Source: Desulfobulbaceae bacterium UBA2213
GTDB lineage: Bacteria; Desulfobacterota; Desulfobulbia; Desulfobulbales; Desulfocapsaceae
NCBI GenBank assembly: GCA_002327225.1
Contig: DCUN01000105.1
Location: 1-9,650, forward strand
DNA length: 9,650 bases
Direction of reading: 5' to 3'
Shown: piece after piece, positions 7,397-9,650 of the stretch
How the letters are laid out: every line of letters begins with the position of its first letter
Position numbering within the stretch: position 1 is the first letter of the stretch
Position numbers and translations under genes: made by a program
The notes under the pieces: model-generated
Databases searched by the model: none
Seen by the model: the letters and a program-made list of their open reading frames with translations, nothing else
What the model was told of the DNA's origin: nothing

Positions 7397-8589
7397 TCCT
7401 TCTCTTCTCTCTTGATTTCTCTTCCCAGATACACTTCCCGGTAGACCTGCTGCAACGGAACCTGCGCCGATTCAGCAATCTCTTTGCAGGCCTCATATTC
7501 CGGATAGATTACTGTTCCTGCCGGGGTCTGCACCTTCTTGGCCACAATTTTTCCCCATTGGGTGTCCACCGTCACCTCTTCACGTTCCAGGGTCAGCCGG
7601 GATTCGGTGCGGAAGCGCAGGCCGATGGCCGTGGTCTCTGAGAGGATGGTCTGTTTCAGCTGCATTCCATGGGCCGGGTGGCAGATGACGCGCAACTGCA
7701 GCCCTGGCCGCCCCTTTTTCATCAGCATCGCGGTCAGGCTGACATCGAGCGCTCCCTGCCTGAGCAGGAGGTCGCAGAGATAGGGAAATCCTTCGCTGTT
7801 CCAGTCGTCCAGGTGGGTCTCGATAACCTCAACGGTCTCGGATTTCTCTGTCTCCTGGCCGATAATCAGGCGCAGCAGGTTGGGTTGCTGCCTGGGGAGA
7901 GTATGATTGCCGCTGCCATATCCTGTGGACGTGATGGTCATCTCAGGAAGCGGCCCAAAAGCCTGACTCAAGGTTGTAAGCAGGGCGGCCCCCGTGGGAG
8001 TTACCAGCTCCTGGCTTATGTCGACGGCGTACACAGGGACACCTGTCAGCAGCTCACAGACAGCCGGGGCCGGGAGCGGCAGACGGCCATGGGCGCAGTC
8101 CACAAAACCATGGCTCCAGGGCAGCGGTGAGCTGACCAGCCGCTCTATCCCCAGATGATGCAGGCCGATGACGACACCCACCACATCAATGATGGTGTCG
8201 ATGGCCCCCACCTCATGAAAATGGATCTTCTCCACCAACAGGCCATGGACTTTTGCCTCGGCGCAGGCCAATGCCTGGAACACCGTGCTGGCCCGCTCGA
8301 TTACGATCGGCGCAAGATCACTGGCCTGCAGGATCTCAAGGATGGTGGCAAGGTGGCGAAACTGTTGTCCTGCCCCGGCCTTGATCTCAACCTTTGTTGC
8401 CTTGAGCCCCGAGGGCCTGGTGGTGGTGATCAAGAGATCGAAGGGCCCAATATCCAGTTTTGCCAGTTCCAGCCGCAGAACGTTTTCGTCAAGGCCAGCA
8501 TCCAGCAGGGCGGCCAGAAACATATCGCCGCTGATTCCGGAAAAACAGTCGGTGTAGGCGATCTTTATGGCGTGTGTGGAAGTGGGCAT
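7393..8589 (-). CDS. larC: Nickel-pincer cofactor biosynthesis protein LarC
   Basis: A 398-residue LarC, the CTP-dependent enzyme that inserts nickel into the pincer cofactor of lactate racemase and related LarA-type enzymes. Signatures: TDCFSGISGDMFLAALLDAG near residues 13-32, HFHEVGAIDTIIDVVG (123-138), LVTPTGAALL (195-204), and the C-terminal domain from ~250 with ETHLDD (257-262), GALDV, and MKKGRPG. Both the N- and C-terminal parts are in one frame, unlike the split larC1/larC2 of Lactobacillus, so no frameshift is needed. larB, larE and larA are not in this window. ATG 8589 is the only sensible start but has no recognisable ribosome binding site: the bases before it are pyrimidine-rich on the coding strand. 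The start lies 24 bp after a 36-bp repeat copy. pgpA overlaps its end. Confidence 0.95.
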   Translation of the reverse strand: MPTSTHAIKIAYTDCFSGISGDMFLAALLDAGLDENVLRLELAKLDIGPFDLLITTTRPSGLKATKVEIKAGAGQQFRHLATILEILQASDLAPIVIERASTVFQALACAEAKVHGLLVEKIHFHEVGAIDTIIDVVGVVIGLHHLGIERLVSSPLPWSHGFVDCAHGRLPLPAPAVCELLTGVPVYAVDISQELVTPTGAALLTTLSQAFGPLPEMTITSTGYGSGNHTLPRQQPNLLRLIIGQETEKSETVEVIETHLDDWNSEGFPYLCDLLLRQGALDVSLTAMLMKKGRPGLQLRVICHPAHGMQLKQTILSETTAIGLRFRTESRLTLEREEVTVDTQWGKIVAKKVQTPAGTVIYPEYEACKEIAESAQVPLQQVYREVYLGREIKREEKE

Positions 8590-8612
8590 GGCAGGGTTAG
8601 GGTAGTTTGCAG

Positions 8613-8648
8613 GCTGCGAAAGGCACTTATCCCGTTCATTGGGGTTAG
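8613..8648. repeat. 36-bp direct repeat, copy 1 (between fmt remnant and larC)
   Basis: An exact 36-bp match to 8923-8958 in the same orientation; the flanking bases differ on both sides. On the minus strand it begins CTAACCCCAATGAACGGG and ends TTTCGCAGC. It lies just after the stop of the fmt remnant and 24 bp before the larC start. Confidence 0.97.
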
Positions 8649-8652
8649 GAGG

Positions 8653-8949
8653 TTATTCTCGGGTGAACTGAGCACCAGGTGCCAGTGGGTGGCCGCACAG
8701 ATAGGCCTCCACCGTCATCCGTTTTTTTCCCTCCGGCTGGATCTCTTTAATCAGCAGGCAGTTTTCAGCCGTGGCGATGAGCAACCCCTGGCTGTCGGCC
8801 AGGATCAGGGTTCCGGCAGCTTGTTTGCTCTCTTTGTGGACAATTTCCGGCGAGAAGAAGCGGAAACGCTGGCCGTTTAGTGCCTTACAGCTCATTTTCT
8901 TGTTTTTTTCACAAGAAAATGAGCTGCGAAAGGCACTTATCCCGTTCAT
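8653..8949 (-). pseudogene. fmt: C-terminal fragment of methionyl-tRNA formyltransferase
   Basis: A 98-codon open frame whose residues ~21-98 match the C-terminal tRNA-binding domain of Fmt: ALNGQRFRFFSPEIV, AAGTLILADSQGLLIAT, and LLIKEIQPEGKKRMT followed by a GHPLAPGAQF end. The catalytic N-terminal formyltransferase domain (about 200 residues in a normal ~310-residue enzyme) is absent; another gene occupies that position. The first residues, MNGISAFRSSFS, can also be aligned with the Fmt segment that usually reads G-x-x-P-F/W-P-x-A-F/Y-T, with the prolines lost. An extra EKNKKMSC-like stretch is encoded by the hairpin at 8879-8937. No ribosome binding site precedes ATG 8949. I read it as a decayed remnant that cannot formylate Met-tRNA. 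A working fmt should exist elsewhere in the genome. Confidence 0.8.
8879..8937. repeat. Long near-perfect palindrome inside the fmt remnant
   Basis: A perfect 16-bp inverted repeat (8888-8903 with 8911-8926; arm CAGCTCATTTTCTTGT) surrounds a 7-nt loop. It is extended outward, after a 1-versus-3-nt internal bulge, by AGTGCCTT (8879-8886) pairing with AAGGCACT (8930-8937). In total there are 24 paired positions per arm. The right arm overlaps direct-repeat copy 2. It is not a normal terminator, because it sits within coding sequence and lacks a clear T-run after the stem in either direction. Confidence 0.93.
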
Positions 8950-8958
8950 TGGGGTTAG
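8923..8958. repeat. 36-bp direct repeat, copy 2 (at OMP stop / fmt remnant start)
   Basis: Identical to 8613-8648 at all 36 positions, 310 bp away. Its outer edge contains the TAA stop (8957-8955) of the outer-membrane protein gene and the ATG (8949-8947) that opens the fmt remnant. Its inner edge forms part of the long hairpin. Confidence 0.97.
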
Positions 8959-9581
8959 AAAGCGTGTCTTAAACCGAACGTCAGGTAGTTGGACGAGCCT
9001 TTGCCGATCGTCCCAAACAGGCCGGAGCGATGATGGATCCGCGTCAGCAGGTCCCAGCGGGGAAACTGAGGCAGTCCGAAGGTCAGTTCGAATGCCAGAT
9101 AGCCCAGCAGGCGCTGGGCGTCATCGGTTTTGTTGTTTTCCACTCTGGAAATTTCGGTATAGCTGGAAAGACCTGCCCCAGCCCCAAGGCTTGTATCCAT
9201 GACATCATCCCACGGGAATGTGTGCCAGCGGCCCAGTCCCATGGCCACGAATTCCCAGTGACTCACATCGTCACCGAAATGCCTCCCAACCTGCCCTTCG
9301 ATCTCGAAACTCAGGTGCTGTCGTCTGGAGCGGTAGACCTCACGGCTTAAAGCAGCAACCAGGAGATTATTGCCGTCTGAGTAGTCGGCATCAAAGGTGA
9401 TGATGTCATGAACGGTGTCGATGGCATGCACTCCACCGTAGAGCGAAAGACCCCATTGATGCTCCCGGCCTGTGGTCTCCTTTGCAACCTCTGCCGTATG
9501 GCCCTTGGCTGCAAAAAGAGAACAGGCAATGAGGATGATGCATATCTTTGTTCTCGCTGTCAACTTCAAAAGGCGCCTCAT
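8955..9581 (-). CDS. Outer-membrane beta-barrel protein, PagL/acyloxyacyl hydrolase-like
   Basis: A 208-residue exported protein from ATG 9581. Residues 1-30 form a signal peptide (basic MRRLLKLTARTK, then a hydrophobic core), probably cleaved near HTA/EV; LIAC at 17-20 could be a lipobox but is followed by more hydrophobic residues. The rest alternates as in a small beta-barrel and ends in GLRHAF, with the C-terminal Phe expected for BAM-dependent outer-membrane proteins. RIHHRSGLFG (181-190) holds H184-x-S186 in the place of the PagL His-Ser pair, and GSSNYLTFGL follows as in PagL/acyloxyacyl-hydrolase relatives. Asn occupies the position 14 residues after the His where PagL has Glu, so lipid A 3-O-deacylase activity is not certain. 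No clear ribosome binding site precedes the ATG; an in-frame TTG at 9611 is an alternative. The TAA stop lies in the 36-bp repeat. Confidence 0.7.
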   Translation of the reverse strand: MRRLLKLTARTKICIILIACSLFAAKGHTAEVAKETTGREHQWGLSLYGGVHAIDTVHDIITFDADYSDGNNLLVAALSREVYRSRRQHLSFEIEGQVGRHFGDDVSHWEFVAMGLGRWHTFPWDDVMDTSLGAGAGLSSYTEISRVENNKTDDAQRLLGYLAFELTFGLPQFPRWDLLTRIHHRSGLFGTIGKGSSNYLTFGLRHAF

Positions 9582-9600
9582 TTTTTTTAGAAGCCGATAT

Positions 9601-9632
9601 GAAACAAGCAAGGTCTGTTTGTTGCTTGTTTC
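9601..9632. promoter_or_regulatory. 11-bp inverted repeat upstream of the outer-membrane protein gene
   Basis: GAAACAAGCAA (9601-9611) and TTGCTTGTTTC (9622-9632) are perfect inverted copies with a 10-bp spacer, so equivalent points of the two half-sites lie 21 bp apart, about two helical turns. It is 19 nt upstream of ATG 9581 on the coding strand. It could be an operator for a dimeric or tetrameric regulator, or an RNA hairpin in the 5' leader. There is no T-run after it, which argues against an intrinsic terminator. Confidence 0.5.
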
Positions 9633-9650
9633 CTGGTGTGGTGACTGGCA

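Noticed and set aside
6920..7444. 174-codon plus-strand open frame
   Set aside because: It is antisense to pgpA, which has all its family motifs.
7393..8589. Programmed frameshift or split larC as in Lactobacillus
   Set aside because: Both larC domains are in one uninterrupted frame.
8565..8639. 24-codon leader peptide overlapping the larC start
   Set aside because: It starts inside repeat copy 1, has no ribosome binding site, and is probably a by-product of the duplicated ATG.
8155..8880. 241-codon plus-strand open frame
   Set aside because: It is antisense to larC and the fmt remnant and shows no family signature.
8613..8958. Integron gene cassette with attC sites
   Set aside because: The repeats end in GTTAGGA/GTTAGAA, not GTTRRRY. 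The halves of a folded attC are not complementary around the repeats, and no integrase is in view.

Overview
The window reads as chromosomal DNA of a Gram-negative bacterium. It is moderately GC-rich and densely packed, with ATGA/TGATG gene overlaps. The gene types (a LarC nickel-pincer enzyme, a large alkaline-phosphatase/EEP fusion, a PagL-like outer-membrane barrel, PgpA, PyrF) would suit a sulfate-reducing deltaproteobacterium such as a member of the Desulfobulbales. That placement is inferred from gene families and was not tested by any search.

Left part, plus strand, 1-6056: a tightly coupled row. It starts with the C-terminal tail of an upstream membrane protein. Then come a 753-residue six-hairpin glycosidase-like protein, a family-4 glycosyltransferase resembling diacylglycerol glucosyltransferases, and a 796-residue fusion of an alkaline-phosphatase-superfamily domain to an endonuclease/exonuclease/phosphatase (EEP) domain. 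Every junction is a stop/start overlap, so the four proteins are probably made in one operon. The combination suggests synthesis or remodelling of membrane glycolipid or an envelope glycan, but no substrate can be read from the sequence. A 136-bp gap with a possible promoter leads to pyrF (UMP synthesis), also on the plus strand.

Right part, minus strand, 6926-9611: pgpA (phosphatidylglycerophosphatase A) converges on pyrF with only 22 bp between the stop codons and overlaps the 3' end of larC by 4 bp. Upstream of larC lies a damaged region. It holds only the C-terminal domain of methionyl-tRNA formyltransferase (fmt), bounded by two exact 36-bp direct repeats 310 bp apart and interrupted in frame by a long hairpin. 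An outer-membrane beta-barrel gene of PagL/acyloxyacyl-hydrolase type ends inside the outer repeat copy. An 11-bp inverted repeat lies just upstream of its start.

The two most interesting points are the rearranged fmt scar (repeats plus hairpin, 8613-8958) and the coupled glycan/lipid operon with its two-phosphoesterase fusion. I see no CRISPR array, tRNA, rRNA, intact insertion sequence or phage gene.
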